From positions 124,001 through 188,000 of the forward strand of contig NZ_PKEK01000039.1 in assembly GCF_002863225.1 (NCBI RefSeq): 64,000 nucleotides of DNA. Reading direction: 5' to 3'. The notes below the pieces were generated by a model. The model made no database searches and was not told the origin of the DNA. It worked only from the letters and a program-made list of their open reading frames with translations. Of this stretch, positions 16,461-25,227 are shown piece by piece (position 1 is the stretch's first letter; each line of letters starts with the position of its first letter). The translations under genes were made by a program, and so were the position numbers. This stretch comes from Mycobacterium sp. (lineage in GTDB: Bacteria; Actinomycetota; Actinomycetes; Mycobacteriales; Mycobacteriaceae).

Positions 16461-17270
16461 TCAGGGATGCAGGTTCCACTGGCCGCAGTCCTGGGCCAGA
16501 ACGTCGTTCACGTCGACCTCCTGACCGCCGACGATAGGCCCCGGACTCGATGCGGTGCTCACAATGCGTTGATAGAGCACCGCGGCGGGATCGACCTGGC
16601 CGTGCGACCAGGACCGGGTCTGCCAAGCCCATCGGTGACCAGGAGTGCGGGAATTTCCGATGACGCCATCGGCGGCGGCCCACTGGCACACGTTGATACC
16701 GCCGTACACGCCGGTGCGCTGCACTCCGATCACCGAGTTGATGCCGCGAAACCACTGCAGCGCCACCCTGTTCCAGGTGTCGCGATTGATGTCGTCGTCG
16801 ACGGTGAAGAAGATCGGCGCGCTCTGGCCCCCACCAGCCGCCGCGTGCAACTGCGCGGCGGTGCGGGCGTCTGCAACACCGCCGGCGAAACCGCGAAGGA
16901 AGTCCGACGGTGCGGTTCCGCCCGGCTTGCCGTACTGGTAGTTGCTGACGATCACCAACCCGTTGGCGGTCAGCGACTCCGCGTAGGGCCTCGTAATCGG
17001 TTTGGCGCCAAAGGACGATCCGGGACGTGACAGCGAAACGTAGTTGACCACCCCGGAATGGCCGGCGGCCCGAATGTCCTGTGCCGGAATCTGATGCATG
17101 GCGAAGTCGATGAGCGTGGGGGCCGCGGCCCTGGCGGTCGGGATACCGGCACCGACCGATGCCGCCCCCAAGCCGGCCAGCGCCGATGCGGCGGTGGCAA
17201 AACGAAGCGCGTCACGCCGGGAAACCGGGCGTGATCGCCGGAGGCCGCCAGTCGCCGACGAGTCCTGCAT
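16461..17270 (-). CDS. Tat-exported DUF1906 glycoside-hydrolase-like protein (Rv2525c family)
   Basis: 269 aa with a Tat signal (SRRDALRF near residue 18, then ATAASALAGLGAASVGAG). The DUF1906 domain forms a GH25-like TIM barrel: TLIDFAMHQIPAQDIRAAGHSGVVNYVS, IVSNYQYGKPG, APIFFTVDDDIN, RTGVYGGINVCQW and GGQEVDVNDVL. M. tuberculosis Rv2525c is the known mycobacterial example, a Tat substrate linked to the cell wall. The acidic residues of the barrel are retained, so peptidoglycan or glycan binding or hydrolysis is plausible. It converges with the DUF4345 gene. Confidence 0.85.
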   Translation of the reverse strand: MQDSSATGGLRRSRPVSRRDALRFATAASALAGLGAASVGAGIPTARAAAPTLIDFAMHQIPAQDIRAAGHSGVVNYVSLSRPGSSFGAKPITRPYAESLTANGLVIVSNYQYGKPGGTAPSDFLRGFAGGVADARTAAQLHAAAGGGQSAPIFFTVDDDINRDTWNRVALQWFRGINSVIGVQRTGVYGGINVCQWAAADGVIGNSRTPGHRWAWQTRSWSHGQVDPAAVLYQRIVSTASSPGPIVGGQEVDVNDVLAQDCGQWNLHP

Positions 17271-17444
17271 CGCGCGATGTTAACAATGTGACTGCTGTTA
17301 ACCGGTGAGGCCACGCTGACCGTGTTGGTTTCGAAATGGCAACGTTCCACGACCCACTTCAACGGGCTCTCGTCGCTTTACGGTCGCCCGATCGGTGATC
17401 GCTAAGCTGGCTGTGAATCGTCGTCGAAAGAGAGTGCCGCCAGC

Positions 17445-18218
17445 ATGCCAGCGGAAAGTCCGGACAGTGAAGACAAAGGGCCCGTCCGGAGGATCGTGCT
17501 CGGTTACAGCGCACTGCTGGCTCTCACCGCGGGATTCGTCAACGCTGTTGCGTTGCTCATCTTTGCGCTTCCGGTCGGTAACCTGACCGCGTTGACCACC
17601 CAGTTGGGCATGAAGACCGCCAATCCCTGGCTGTATGAAGGCCACGTGCTGCTCGCCGTGTTGGTGGGGTTCTTCGTCGGAGCAGTGCTCGCCGGGGTCG
17701 CTCTGCCGACTCCGCGGCAGGTGGTCGACAGCCGAGCAGCGGCCGTGCTCTGTCTAGAAGCGGTATTCCTGCTCCTCGCCGCCGCGGGCGTGGAGGAGAC
17801 CTTCGTCAAGAATCTGATCACCAGTTCAGGCATCGAGGCGCCCGCCGTCCAAGCGCTGTTCGCTGCGGGAGCGCTAGGTCTGCAGAATGGGCTCACGTCG
17901 AGCTTTCGCGAGATGGCGGTCCGGACAACACATTTCACCGGGACAATCACCGACCTGGGTCTGATCGTCGGGCGCAGCCGGACGCAGGGGATCGACAGCT
18001 TCAAAGCCACCACGCTCGGCGTGACGTTGCTGCTGTTCCTGACCGGCGGTGCGGCTGGACTGCTTGCCGGCGCCCGTTTCGGTGGGTACGCACTCCTCGG
18101 CCCGGCGCTGGCCTGTATCGCGATGGCTGCAGTAGCACTGTGGCGGTCGGCCGGCCCTCGCGACCGGATGGCAAGCTCACCCGATCGCGAGAAGCGGGTT
18201 CCAGCCAGCGAGAATTGA
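17445..18218 (+). CDS. DUF1275 (YoaK-type) membrane protein
   Basis: 257 aa with about six hydrophobic segments. Family features include GYSALLALTAGFVNAVAL at the start and LGLQNGLTSSFREMAVRTTHFTGTITDLG in the middle. Function of DUF1275 proteins is unknown. The start follows AAAGAGAG. It converges on the LuxR-type gene with only 20 bases between stops. Confidence 0.85.
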   Translation: MPAESPDSEDKGPVRRIVLGYSALLALTAGFVNAVALLIFALPVGNLTALTTQLGMKTANPWLYEGHVLLAVLVGFFVGAVLAGVALPTPRQVVDSRAAAVLCLEAVFLLLAAAGVEETFVKNLITSSGIEAPAVQALFAAGALGLQNGLTSSFREMAVRTTHFTGTITDLGLIVGRSRTQGIDSFKATTLGVTLLLFLTGGAAGLLAGARFGGYALLGPALACIAMAAVALWRSAGPRDRMASSPDREKRVPASEN

Positions 18219-18238
18219 TGCGGCGTCTCGCGCGGTCA

Positions 18239-21022
18239 CTACGGCGACGCCGGCCGCAGGGCTGCGGACAGGCCGGCTCGTGATCGGATGCCCAGTTTGC
18301 GGTAAACGTTACTGAGATGCCTTTCAACGGTTTTCGGAGCGACGAACAGCTCGGCGGCGATTTGTTTGTTGGATTGCCCGGCGGCGGCGCGTTCGGCGAT
18401 TTGACGCTCAGCGGTCGTGAGCCCGATCTCCGCATCAGTCGGGCCGGCCAGGCGTACTAGTTCGGCGCGTGCACGATCGGCCCACAGCGGTGCGCCGAGG
18501 CGTTCGAAGGTGTGCAACGCCTCGCGCAGGTCAGGCTCGGCTGCCTGCTTGCGGCGCCGGCGCCGGCGAAGTTGTCCGAGCAGGAGCTGGGTGCGGGCGT
18601 TTTCGAACGGCATAGGCAACCGCCGATGGTGTGCCATCGCTTGTTGGGCTGCGTGCTCCGCGGCCTCGAGTTCACCCAACGCCGCGAGTAGGTGACTTCG
18701 GCCGCGGGCTCCGATTGCTTGCATCCATGGCCGGTCGTGTTGTGCACCATTGTGTTCGAGTGCGGCAACGAGCGATTCGGCCTCGTCGGTGCGTCCGAGC
18801 GCGGTCAGTGCCTCGATCGCATCGGGAAGCCAACCGCCCATGACGATTTCGGTATCATGGCTCGGGTCGAATGCCTCGATTAGTGGTTGCACCACCGTGA
18901 CTGCTTCGGAGTATTCACTCCGGGATACAGCGAGGAATGCCAAGGCGGTGATGGGCGGGCGGACCAGGTAGAAGGTCGCGGTTGCCTGGGCGTTGTGGAG
19001 TGACTCACGAGCTGCCGTAGCGGCTTTGAGCTCGTCTCCGCTATGAGCGGCAATCATTGCCTGACATCCCCACAGGCCGACCATGACGTGGCGACCGCCA
19101 ATTTGCTCGGCGCGCTGGAGGGCATCGTCGATGAGTTCGGTCGCCTCGCTGTAACGGCCCATCCACATGTTGATCCTGGCCGCTTCGGTGGTGGCCCAGA
19201 GGATGTCGATCTCGGTTCCGCTCTGCAGCGCACGTCGCTGCACCCGGGTCATCTGTTCGCGCGCCCGGTCGAGTTGGCCGGCCCAGGCGGTGGTGAGTGC
19301 GGCGACCGCGCTGGCTCGCAGCGTCACCGCCGCCTGCGTGTCGGGGTCCTCCAATGCCAGCGCCGTCTTCAGTGATCGCTCATCGAGGCCCAGCCCGTGC
19401 ATGAAGCTGACCAGCACCCAGATGGCCAGGGCCTGGCTGCGGAGGCTGTCGATGCCAAGCCGCTCGGCTTCGGCGACGGCGATTCGGGCGTGTTCAACGC
19501 ATGCACTCATCTGGCCGGCTTGATTCATTGCCGGTACCAGCAACAGGCGAGCGTGCAGTGTCAGTGCAGGTTGGTCGGCGACCTCGATGGCCTCATTGAG
19601 GTAAGCGATGGCACTGGCCATGCCTTCATCGTGTGCTGAGCCTCCGGCGAGGAGCATCAGCGCGCTCCAGCGCAGGAAGCCTCGGGCCGGCAGGTCGTCG
19701 ATGGTCGACTGGACATGACTGCGGGCTTGGTGCAACGTGCCGGACCGGAAATGCTGTTCCGCTGCGCGCAGGCGCCGAATGGGTGTGTCGCCCCCGAGCT
19801 TGATGGCCAATTCCAGCAATTCGGCGGCGACGGCCGGAGCGCCCTTGGCCGCGGTCACCTCGGCGGCCTCGTCGAGCGCCTGCAATGTGGACGGGTCACC
19901 GGTGGTCGAGGCCAGCGCGAGGTGTCGCGCCTTGAGCTCCGGTTCTTCGACGACCGCCGCGAGTTTGCGGTGCATGTCCCGGCGTTGCGACGGGCTCGCG
20001 CCGGTGTAGATGCCGCGGGCGAACAAGGGATGGCAGAAGTGCACCGCGTTGCCCCTCAACTCGACGATCCCTGACGATTCGACAGAATCGATGATCTCGA
20101 CCACGCGGTCGGCGGTGAGATCGACGGCGCTGCTCAGCCGCTCGACGGTGGGTGGCACAGCGCAGGCCGCTGCCAGCATCACCGCGGCGACCTCACGGCC
20201 GGGCCGGCCGATTCGCTGGCGTACCAACGTGGCAAGGGAATCGGGCAGGTCGACCACGTCGTGGGACGGCTTGGCTGCGACGGAACGGGCCAACTCCAGC
20301 GCGAAGAACGGATTGCCGTCCGATATTTCGTGTATCCGAGTGACGATCGGACGGGGCAGAGTGTGGCCCAGCCGCTGCGAGACGAGTGTGTGGATGTCGT
20401 CGAAAGTCATGGGACGCAGCCGGATCCGGGCCGTCGAGTCCGGACGAGCGAACCGCAGCCACGACAGCGGGTCCGCCGGTCCGGCATCACCGGTGCGGAC
20501 CGAGGCAAGTATGCCCACCGGGCCGTTCAGGCGGCGCGCGGTGTAGCTCAACACGGCCTGACTCGACGCGTCCAACCACTGCGCGTCATCGATCAACAGC
20601 AGCACGGGCCCCGCGAAACTGGGATGCTGGACGACCGATAGGAACGCCGCGGCAACGATGCGCTCATTCGTGGGTGGACCGTCGCCCTCGAGAGCGATCA
20701 CTCGCTCGAGGCTGGTTCGCTGCACCGCCGGCAGGTCCGCGTACACGTCGGCGTCGACGGTTCTCAGCAGATCAGCGACGACCCCGAATGCGTACCGCAC
20801 TTCGGTGGGCGAGCCGCAGGTCGACAGGACTCGAATACCTTGGGCGCCAGCTGTTTCGGCGGTCTGCCAGACAAGCGTCGTCTTGCCGATACCGGCGGCG
20901 CCCTCAACCACCATCCCGGCTGGGCTGGACGACATCCTGGTCAGAAAGCTCTGCGTCGCCAGGGACTCTTGTTGCCGACGGCCCTGCCCCCCATATGAGC
21001 ACGATATGAGTCTGACAGACAA
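18239..21022 (-). CDS. Large ATP-binding LuxR-family (LAL/MalT-like) transcriptional regulator
   Basis: Up to 927 aa. An AAA/STAND ATPase module begins almost at the N-terminus with Walker A GAAGIGKTTL (residues 41-50) and Walker B LLLIDDAQWLD. A long helical, TPR-like region follows to about residue 850. A LuxR helix-turn-helix closes the protein (LTTAERQIAERAAAGQSNKQ and KTVERHLSNVYRKLGI). The start is uncertain: the frame opens with a TTG and the usual GRxxE lead-in motif (GRRQQESLATQSFL) comes just before Walker A, so little is missing. Ligand and targets unknown. Confidence 0.88.
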   Translation of the reverse strand: MSVRLISCSYGGQGRRQQESLATQSFLTRMSSSPAGMVVEGAAGIGKTTLVWQTAETAGAQGIRVLSTCGSPTEVRYAFGVVADLLRTVDADVYADLPAVQRTSLERVIALEGDGPPTNERIVAAAFLSVVQHPSFAGPVLLLIDDAQWLDASSQAVLSYTARRLNGPVGILASVRTGDAGPADPLSWLRFARPDSTARIRLRPMTFDDIHTLVSQRLGHTLPRPIVTRIHEISDGNPFFALELARSVAAKPSHDVVDLPDSLATLVRQRIGRPGREVAAVMLAAACAVPPTVERLSSAVDLTADRVVEIIDSVESSGIVELRGNAVHFCHPLFARGIYTGASPSQRRDMHRKLAAVVEEPELKARHLALASTTGDPSTLQALDEAAEVTAAKGAPAVAAELLELAIKLGGDTPIRRLRAAEQHFRSGTLHQARSHVQSTIDDLPARGFLRWSALMLLAGGSAHDEGMASAIAYLNEAIEVADQPALTLHARLLLVPAMNQAGQMSACVEHARIAVAEAERLGIDSLRSQALAIWVLVSFMHGLGLDERSLKTALALEDPDTQAAVTLRASAVAALTTAWAGQLDRAREQMTRVQRRALQSGTEIDILWATTEAARINMWMGRYSEATELIDDALQRAEQIGGRHVMVGLWGCQAMIAAHSGDELKAATAARESLHNAQATATFYLVRPPITALAFLAVSRSEYSEAVTVVQPLIEAFDPSHDTEIVMGGWLPDAIEALTALGRTDEAESLVAALEHNGAQHDRPWMQAIGARGRSHLLAALGELEAAEHAAQQAMAHHRRLPMPFENARTQLLLGQLRRRRRRKQAAEPDLREALHTFERLGAPLWADRARAELVRLAGPTDAEIGLTTAERQIAERAAAGQSNKQIAAELFVAPKTVERHLSNVYRKLGIRSRAGLSAALRPASP

Positions 21023-21159
21023 CTTACAGGGGCTTCACAGGACAGTCCGGGTTTCTGCAGGGATTTCTTCAGCCTCCCGCGGGCGCGATGAAGCGATCGA
21101 GGCCGGCGGCTGTCTGCGGCGTGGCGAAGTCTGTTGTCGCACAGACCATATGCAAGCAA

Positions 21160-21187
21160 AAGGGCCCCCGCCGGGACGGGGGCCCTT
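21160..21187 (-). terminator. Strong hairpin terminator after the SDR gene
   Basis: An 11-bp perfect stem, AAGGGCCCCCG (21160-21170) with CGGGGGCCCTT (21177-21187), and a 6-nt loop. It lies 15 bases past the stop of the minus-strand SDR gene and is followed by TTTTGC on that strand. Confidence 0.8.
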
Positions 21188-21201
21188 GCTGCTTTACGGG
21201 T

Positions 21202-21978
21202 CTACTTGGGTGGCATCCGAATGCCACCATCCACGCGAACGACTTCGGCGTTCATGTAGGAGTTGGTGAGCAGCTCGACGACCATGGAGGCCAGCTCGTC
21301 CGGCTTGCCGAGGCGGTGGGGGAACAGCACCGATTCACCAAGCTTGGCCTTGAACGCCTCCGACGCTTCTCCTTCGCCATAGATCGGCGTGTCGATCAAG
21401 CCGGGCGCCACAGTGTTCACCCGGACACCGACGGCTGACAGGTCACGCGCGACCGGCAGCGTCAGGCCCACGACGCCGCCCTTCGACGATGAGTAGGCCG
21501 CCTGGCCGATCTGGCCGTCGAACGCCGCGACGCTGGTCATGTTGACAATCGCACCGCGCTCACCGGTCTCGGTGAACTCGTTCTTGCTCATCTGGGTCGC
21601 GGCGATACGGATGCAGTCGAACGTGCCGACCAGGTTGATCGCGAGGACTTTCTTGTAGGCATCGAGATTGTGCGCCGACGCGAACTCGCCGTCCTTGCCG
21701 ATCGTCCGCTGCGCCCAGCCGATACCGGCGGAGTTGACCAGCGCGCGTAGCGGGCCGAGATCCGCGGCGGTGTTGACCGCGTCGATGATCTGGTCGGTGT
21801 TGGTGACGTCGACGGCGACGAACACACCGCCGATCTCATGAGCAAGGGCTTCTCCCTTGTCGCCCTGGAGGTCGGCAACGACGACCCGGGCACCCTTGGC
21901 GGCCAATTGGCGGGCAGTCGCCGCGCCGATTCCTGACGCGCCGCCGGTGACGACTGCGCTAGCTCCATTGATATCCAC
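21202..21978 (-). CDS. Short-chain dehydrogenase, 3-hydroxyacyl-CoA dehydrogenase type II-like
   Basis: 258 aa classical SDR. Cofactor motif TGGASGIG at residues 12-19, structural NSAG, catalytic Ser in MTSVAAFDGQ and YSSSK. The sequence pattern (GERGAIVNMTSVAAFDGQIGQAAYSSSKGG, here described by its ends) is close to mitochondrial HSD10-type and bacterial 3-hydroxy-2-methylbutyryl-CoA dehydrogenases, so a role in beta-oxidation of branched or straight acyl-CoAs is likely. NAD(H) use is suggested by the acidic DLQGD after strand 2. Monocistronic, with its own terminator. Confidence 0.88.
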   Translation of the reverse strand: MDINGASAVVTGGASGIGAATARQLAAKGARVVVADLQGDKGEALAHEIGGVFVAVDVTNTDQIIDAVNTAADLGPLRALVNSAGIGWAQRTIGKDGEFASAHNLDAYKKVLAINLVGTFDCIRIAATQMSKNEFTETGERGAIVNMTSVAAFDGQIGQAAYSSSKGGVVGLTLPVARDLSAVGVRVNTVAPGLIDTPIYGEGEASEAFKAKLGESVLFPHRLGKPDELASMVVELLTNSYMNAEVVRVDGGIRMPPK

Positions 21979-22007
21979 GTCGACAGATTACGCACCGCGT
22001 GCTGTGC

Positions 22008-22181
22008 CTAGTCGGGAGGCTCGTTCTCCTCGACCCGGACGGTGACGTCTTCGCGATCGCTGGGTTTACCGGGAACGCCTTCGGCTTCGCGTTCGTCGGC
22101 AATCTTGCCGTCCAGCTGGTCGACGATGTCTTCCAGTTCGTTCGCCCGACCCAGCGGGTCTTCTTTTTCGGGTTTGGTCAT
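22008..22181 (-). CDS. 57-aa highly charged small protein
   Basis: Acidic, Lys/Glu/Asp-rich protein (MTKPEKEDPLGRANELEDIV at the start, VTVRVEENEPPD at the end) without hydrophobic segments. The ATG at 22181 follows GGAAG at five bases. A perfect SigF-type promoter is positioned about 65 bases upstream, which strongly supports that this short frame is expressed. No family recognised. Confidence 0.7.
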   Translation of the reverse strand: MTKPEKEDPLGRANELEDIVDQLDGKIADEREAEGVPGKPSDREDVTVRVEENEPPD

Positions 22182-22244
22182 ATCACTTCCGTTGGCTTCG
22201 GGACTTTGGCCGGCGGCCACGTCGACGCGAAGGCAAGGTTGGTG

Positions 22245-22269
22245 ATACCCCGCTGTGCCGAGCCCAAAC
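22245..22269 (-). promoter_or_regulatory. Perfect SigF-type promoter for the 57-aa protein
   Basis: Minus strand GTTT (22269-22266), 15-nt spacer, GGGTAT (22250-22245). An exact consensus match; the leader is about 55 bases to the ATG at 22181. Confidence 0.7.
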
Positions 22270-22336
22270 GGGTACACAGTGGTGTCCGGGGGACGTCGTT
22301 GGCGAGACGTCTTAAAAAGCGAAGGGAAGCCGAAAC

Positions 22337-22981
22337 ATGTTGGACGGACTTATAGGCGTGGTTCGGAGCCTGACTGGGGTGGTCGGTGCGATCGTCGGGG
22401 TGCGACACGGCACCGAAGAACCGACATACACCGCCGAGCAGATCACGTCGCGGGTGGAGATCCGCCACTACGGTCCACGCATTGCCGCAGAAACAACGGT
22501 TACCGCTGAAGAAGTCGCAGCGCGCAGCGATGGGTTCCGTCGCCTCGCGGGCTACATCTTCGGGGGCAATCAGGTGCGCGAGAAAATCGCCATGACTGCA
22601 CCAGTCGCACAACAGGACGGTACGGCCGGCGGCGAAAAGATTCCCATGACTGCGCCCGTGTCCGAGAGCGCTGCCGGTAAGGGCGAGTGGCTGATTCGAT
22701 TCTTCATGCCGGCGGGCAAGCCGATCGAGTCCCTACCGCGACCCAACGATCCGGCGGTGCAGCTTGTCACCGTCCCGGCGGAGACCGTCGCGGTGCGGCG
22801 CTTTTCCGGTAGCACCAGCGCGCAAGCAGTCGCGCGCGAGACCGCGCAGTTGAGGCAGACGTTGAAGGAGACAGGTTTCGAGGCCACCGGTGTACCCGCA
22901 GCGTGGTTTTACGATCCGCCGTGGACTCTTCCGGTGTTGCGGCGCAACGAGATTGCGATACCGGTCGATTCGCATTCATGA
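22337..22981 (+). CDS. SOUL-family heme-binding protein
   Basis: 214 aa. SOUL/HBP signatures: YEVRHY-like VEIRHYGPRIAAET, FRRLAGYIFGGNQ, the repeated KIAMTAPV and KIPMTAPV blocks, and the C-terminal PAAWFYDPPWTLPVLRRNEI. These proteins bind heme or tetrapyrroles; their bacterial role is unclear. The N-terminal 30 residues are hydrophobic (GLIGVVRSLTGVVGAIVG) and could associate with membrane. Its 3' end overlaps the convergent MerR-type gene by six bases. Confidence 0.88.
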   Translation: MLDGLIGVVRSLTGVVGAIVGVRHGTEEPTYTAEQITSRVEIRHYGPRIAAETTVTAEEVAARSDGFRRLAGYIFGGNQVREKIAMTAPVAQQDGTAGGEKIPMTAPVSESAAGKGEWLIRFFMPAGKPIESLPRPNDPAVQLVTVPAETVAVRRFSGSTSAQAVARETAQLRQTLKETGFEATGVPAAWFYDPPWTLPVLRRNEIAIPVDSHS

Positions 22982-23890
22982 CGAAACAGGAGCCGCCAAT
23001 CGTTCGACGGCCTCGTCGAGGGAATGCAGGTACGCCACTGCAGTCGGCAACCGCAGAGCTTCCCAACCCGGACCGGCAACCAGCACACGAGGTTGGGGTC
23101 GCGCTTTGCGAAGCGCCCGTACGGCGGCAACCTCGGCGGTGCGTTCAGTCTGTGCCCACAGCAAAACCGTGACCAGTTCGGCTCGACGCTCGATGGCGTC
23201 GAGGATGGCGGCAGTCGGAACCGCGGCGCCCAGCATCAATGCGGTGTGACCGCGCTCGCACAACGCGGCACGAACGGCTTCCAGAGCCAGAGTGTGCCTG
23301 TCGTTCGCAGCACACGCCAACAGAACGGTCTCGGCTGTATTGTTGGGCGACATAGGGATTCGCTGCAGGCAGCTCATCACCGTCCAGGACAGCAAGTGTT
23401 CGACATCGATGCAGCGATCACCGCCGGCTTGCTGGCTCGAGATTTCGGCAAAGACAGGCCGGATCAGCGAACGCCAGGTCTCCAGCACTCCGTAGTGACC
23501 GAGGTGACGGTCGATGAGGCGCGCCGCAGTGAGTTCTTCGAGCGCGAACAGAGCAGTGAGGAGCGCCGCCGTTTGGGTCGGCGCGGGGACCAGGGCCTGC
23601 ATCGCAGTATTCGCAGCGCTGCGGGCGTCGACGCCCTTGGCAATCAGCCTGCTCATGTGCCGTAGCGCGGCGATGTCGGTGTCGGTGTAGAGACGGTGTT
23701 GACCCGGCGCATGGCTGAGGGGACCAACGCCGTAGCGGTGGCTCCAACTACGAAGCGTTGCAGTGGGTACACCGATACGTTGCGCGGCCGCGCGCACGGT
23801 GTAGCGCGGTTGCACTTGCTCCTTGAGGGCACCTGCCGACAGATCTCGGCGCCGGCGGCGACCTTTGACGCGCTGGTCCAAGCGACTCAC
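22976..23890 (-). CDS. MerR-type regulator with degenerate cobalamin-binding domain
   Basis: 304 aa from the GTG at 23890 (GAGG just upstream); a GTG 36 bases earlier is also possible. MerR helix-turn-helix YTVRAAAQRIGVPTATLRSW and HRLYTDTDIAAL. Then a helical bundle and Rossmann-like region as in CarH/LitR light- and B12-dependent repressors. Key B12 features are altered: the EH of the Wx9EH motif is present (DVEHLLSW) but its Trp is not at the usual spacing, and the lower-ligand motif reads DRHTLA instead of DxHxxG. So it may bind a different tetrapyrrole or none. It converges with the SOUL heme gene. Confidence 0.8.
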   Translation of the reverse strand: MSRLDQRVKGRRRRRDLSAGALKEQVQPRYTVRAAAQRIGVPTATLRSWSHRYGVGPLSHAPGQHRLYTDTDIAALRHMSRLIAKGVDARSAANTAMQALVPAPTQTAALLTALFALEELTAARLIDRHLGHYGVLETWRSLIRPVFAEISSQQAGGDRCIDVEHLLSWTVMSCLQRIPMSPNNTAETVLLACAANDRHTLALEAVRAALCERGHTALMLGAAVPTAAILDAIERRAELVTVLLWAQTERTAEVAAVRALRKARPQPRVLVAGPGWEALRLPTAVAYLHSLDEAVERLAAPVSS

Positions 23891-24027
23891 CGATCCTCGT
23901 CCGGCACCGGCAGGGTTTCCCTGCACGGCGACAACCAGTCTAGGACACCGGCCGGAAGATCAGACGCTGATCGCGGAAAGCATTACTGCTTCGACAAATT
24001 CGACGGATCCGGTTGAGAAGCGTCGTC

Positions 24028-24312
24028 TCACAGATTCAGATCGGCCGATCGCTTCGCTTCGACCCGGCGGACGCGCCGACCCTCGACGAGCAACCACGCA
24101 GTGCCGGCTGCGCCGGCGGTGCCTGCGATGCCGCCCATCAAGTACGACCATCCCGTGCTGCCGTAGGCGGCGGCCGCCAAGCACACCACCATCGCCACTA
24201 CGCCTACCGCTAGAAGAAAGATGCCCAGCATGTCGCGAGAGTTCTTGAACCACTCGCCGGCGCGCTGGTGCGTCGTCCGGGCGTGGTCGGTCGGATTCTG
24301 ATGTGCGGTCAC
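24028..24312 (-). CDS. Two-TM membrane protein, 94 aa
   Basis: Hydrophilic N-terminus, then membrane segments MLGIFLLAVGVVAMVVCLAAA and YLMGGIAGTAGAAGTAWLLV, and a basic tail RRVRRVEAKR. Probably the second gene of an operon with the 86-aa protein upstream (52-base gap). The GTG start has GGAAG nine bases upstream. No functional family recognised. Confidence 0.7.
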   Translation of the reverse strand: MTAHQNPTDHARTTHQRAGEWFKNSRDMLGIFLLAVGVVAMVVCLAAAAYGSTGWSYLMGGIAGTAGAAGTAWLLVEGRRVRRVEAKRSADLNL

Positions 24313-24364
24313 GCTCGTGGTCTTCCTGGTCGGTCGAAAGTCACTGTGGAAAAGGGAAAATCGG

Positions 24365-24625
24365 TCACTGCGCTTGTTCCCTCTTGACGCGATGCCGCTT
24401 CTCCTCGCTGCGTGCTTCCGCACCGCTCTGGCCGACGTCGAAAGGTGTGTCGGGGAAGGTTCGCCCGACGTACCTGCCCACCTCGCCGTCTTTACCCTCG
24501 CGCGAGTTTGCGACCTGGGGGTCCGACGGGACATCGGCCTCTCGGGTGTCGTGGGATCGCATGCTGTCCTTCAACTTTTCGGTCAGCTCGCCGATTTTGA
24601 GTTTGGCTCGGTCAATGAAAGTCAT
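24365..24625 (-). CDS. 86-aa charged protein, stress-type
   Basis: Begins MTFIDRAKLKIGELTEKLKD, an amphipathic helix similar to the start of CsbD-like and other small mycobacterial stress proteins, then a hydrophilic, probably disordered region rich in Arg, Glu and Gly. The ATG follows GGAG. A SigF-like promoter is seen about 50 bases upstream. Function unknown. Confidence 0.65.
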   Translation of the reverse strand: MTFIDRAKLKIGELTEKLKDSMRSHDTREADVPSDPQVANSREGKDGEVGRYVGRTFPDTPFDVGQSGAEARSEEKRHRVKREQAQ

Positions 24626-24673
24626 GGGATCTCCGTTCGGCGGCCCATGCGGGCCTACTTCGTTGGATAGGGA

Positions 24674-24697
24674 CTACCCGCGTTAGGCGCGGGCAAC
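24674..24697 (-). promoter_or_regulatory. Possible SigF promoter for the 86-aa/94-aa operon
   Basis: Minus strand GTTG (24697-24694), 14-nt spacer, GGGTAG (24679-24674). The -10 overlaps a 6-bp inverted repeat (CCCGCG/CGCGGG), so a hairpin or repressor site is an alternative. Confidence 0.4.
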
Positions 24698-24730
24698 ACA
24701 TCAATCGATGCAAAAACGCTGCAGAATTGC

Positions 24731-24756
24731 GTTGTCGACGATCCGTTTACGGGTAA
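24731..24756 (+). promoter_or_regulatory. Candidate SigF promoter for the VOC protein
   Basis: GTTG (24731-24734), 16-nt spacer, GGGTAA (24751-24756), about 37 bases before the ATG at 24793. Confidence 0.5.
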
Positions 24757-24792
24757 CCGCGCAGAGTCGAACAACGAAATCTAGGAGTAATC

Positions 24793-25149
24793 ATGGCAAG
24801 TGGCATCGCAACGATCTGGCTTCCGGTGGATGACATGAATCGAGCAGTCCAGTTCTATGGCCAAACGTTGGGCCTGTCGGTGAAGAGTGAGAGTGACGAG
24901 TGGTCGGAGTTGGACGCCGACGGTGTCACCATCGGCCTGAACGCGCGCGAAGACACCCACAAGGGCGGCACCGGAGGAGCGGTCCTGACGTTCCAGCCCA
25001 GCGGCGATCTGTTCAACGAGGTCGCGCGGTTGACGGAGGCAGGCGTCGAGTTCGTCGACGAGGTCAGCACGCACCCTTGGGGCCGCATCGCGTCATTCAA
25101 GGACTCCGAGGGCAACGACCTCCAGCTCTTCGGGCCACCGCCGGAGTGA
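24793..25149 (+). CDS. VOC/glyoxalase-superfamily protein
   Basis: 118 aa, one vicinal-oxygen-chelate domain: IATIWLPVDDMNRAVQFYGQ at the start and GRIASFKDSEGNDLQLF at the end. Potential metal ligands are few, and the first-strand His typical of glyoxalase I is replaced, so it may be a binding or resistance-type VOC protein. The ATG follows TAGGAG. Preceded by a SigF-like promoter and followed by a strong hairpin. Confidence 0.82.
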   Translation: MASGIATIWLPVDDMNRAVQFYGQTLGLSVKSESDEWSELDADGVTIGLNAREDTHKGGTGGAVLTFQPSGDLFNEVARLTEAGVEFVDEVSTHPWGRIASFKDSEGNDLQLFGPPPE

Positions 25150-25185
25150 TGTTATCGCGTGATCGCGCAATCGATTTGGCGCTAC

Positions 25186-25219
25186 AGGCGGCGACCGTCT
25201 TTTATCACGGTCGCCGCCT
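25186..25219. terminator. 13-bp stem bidirectional terminator
   Basis: AGGCGGCGACCGT (25186-25198) and ACGGTCGCCGCCT (25207-25219) form a perfect 13-bp stem around an 8-nt loop, between the convergent VOC gene and the 107-aa membrane protein gene. Confidence 0.8.
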
Positions 25220-25227
25220 TCGCGTGA

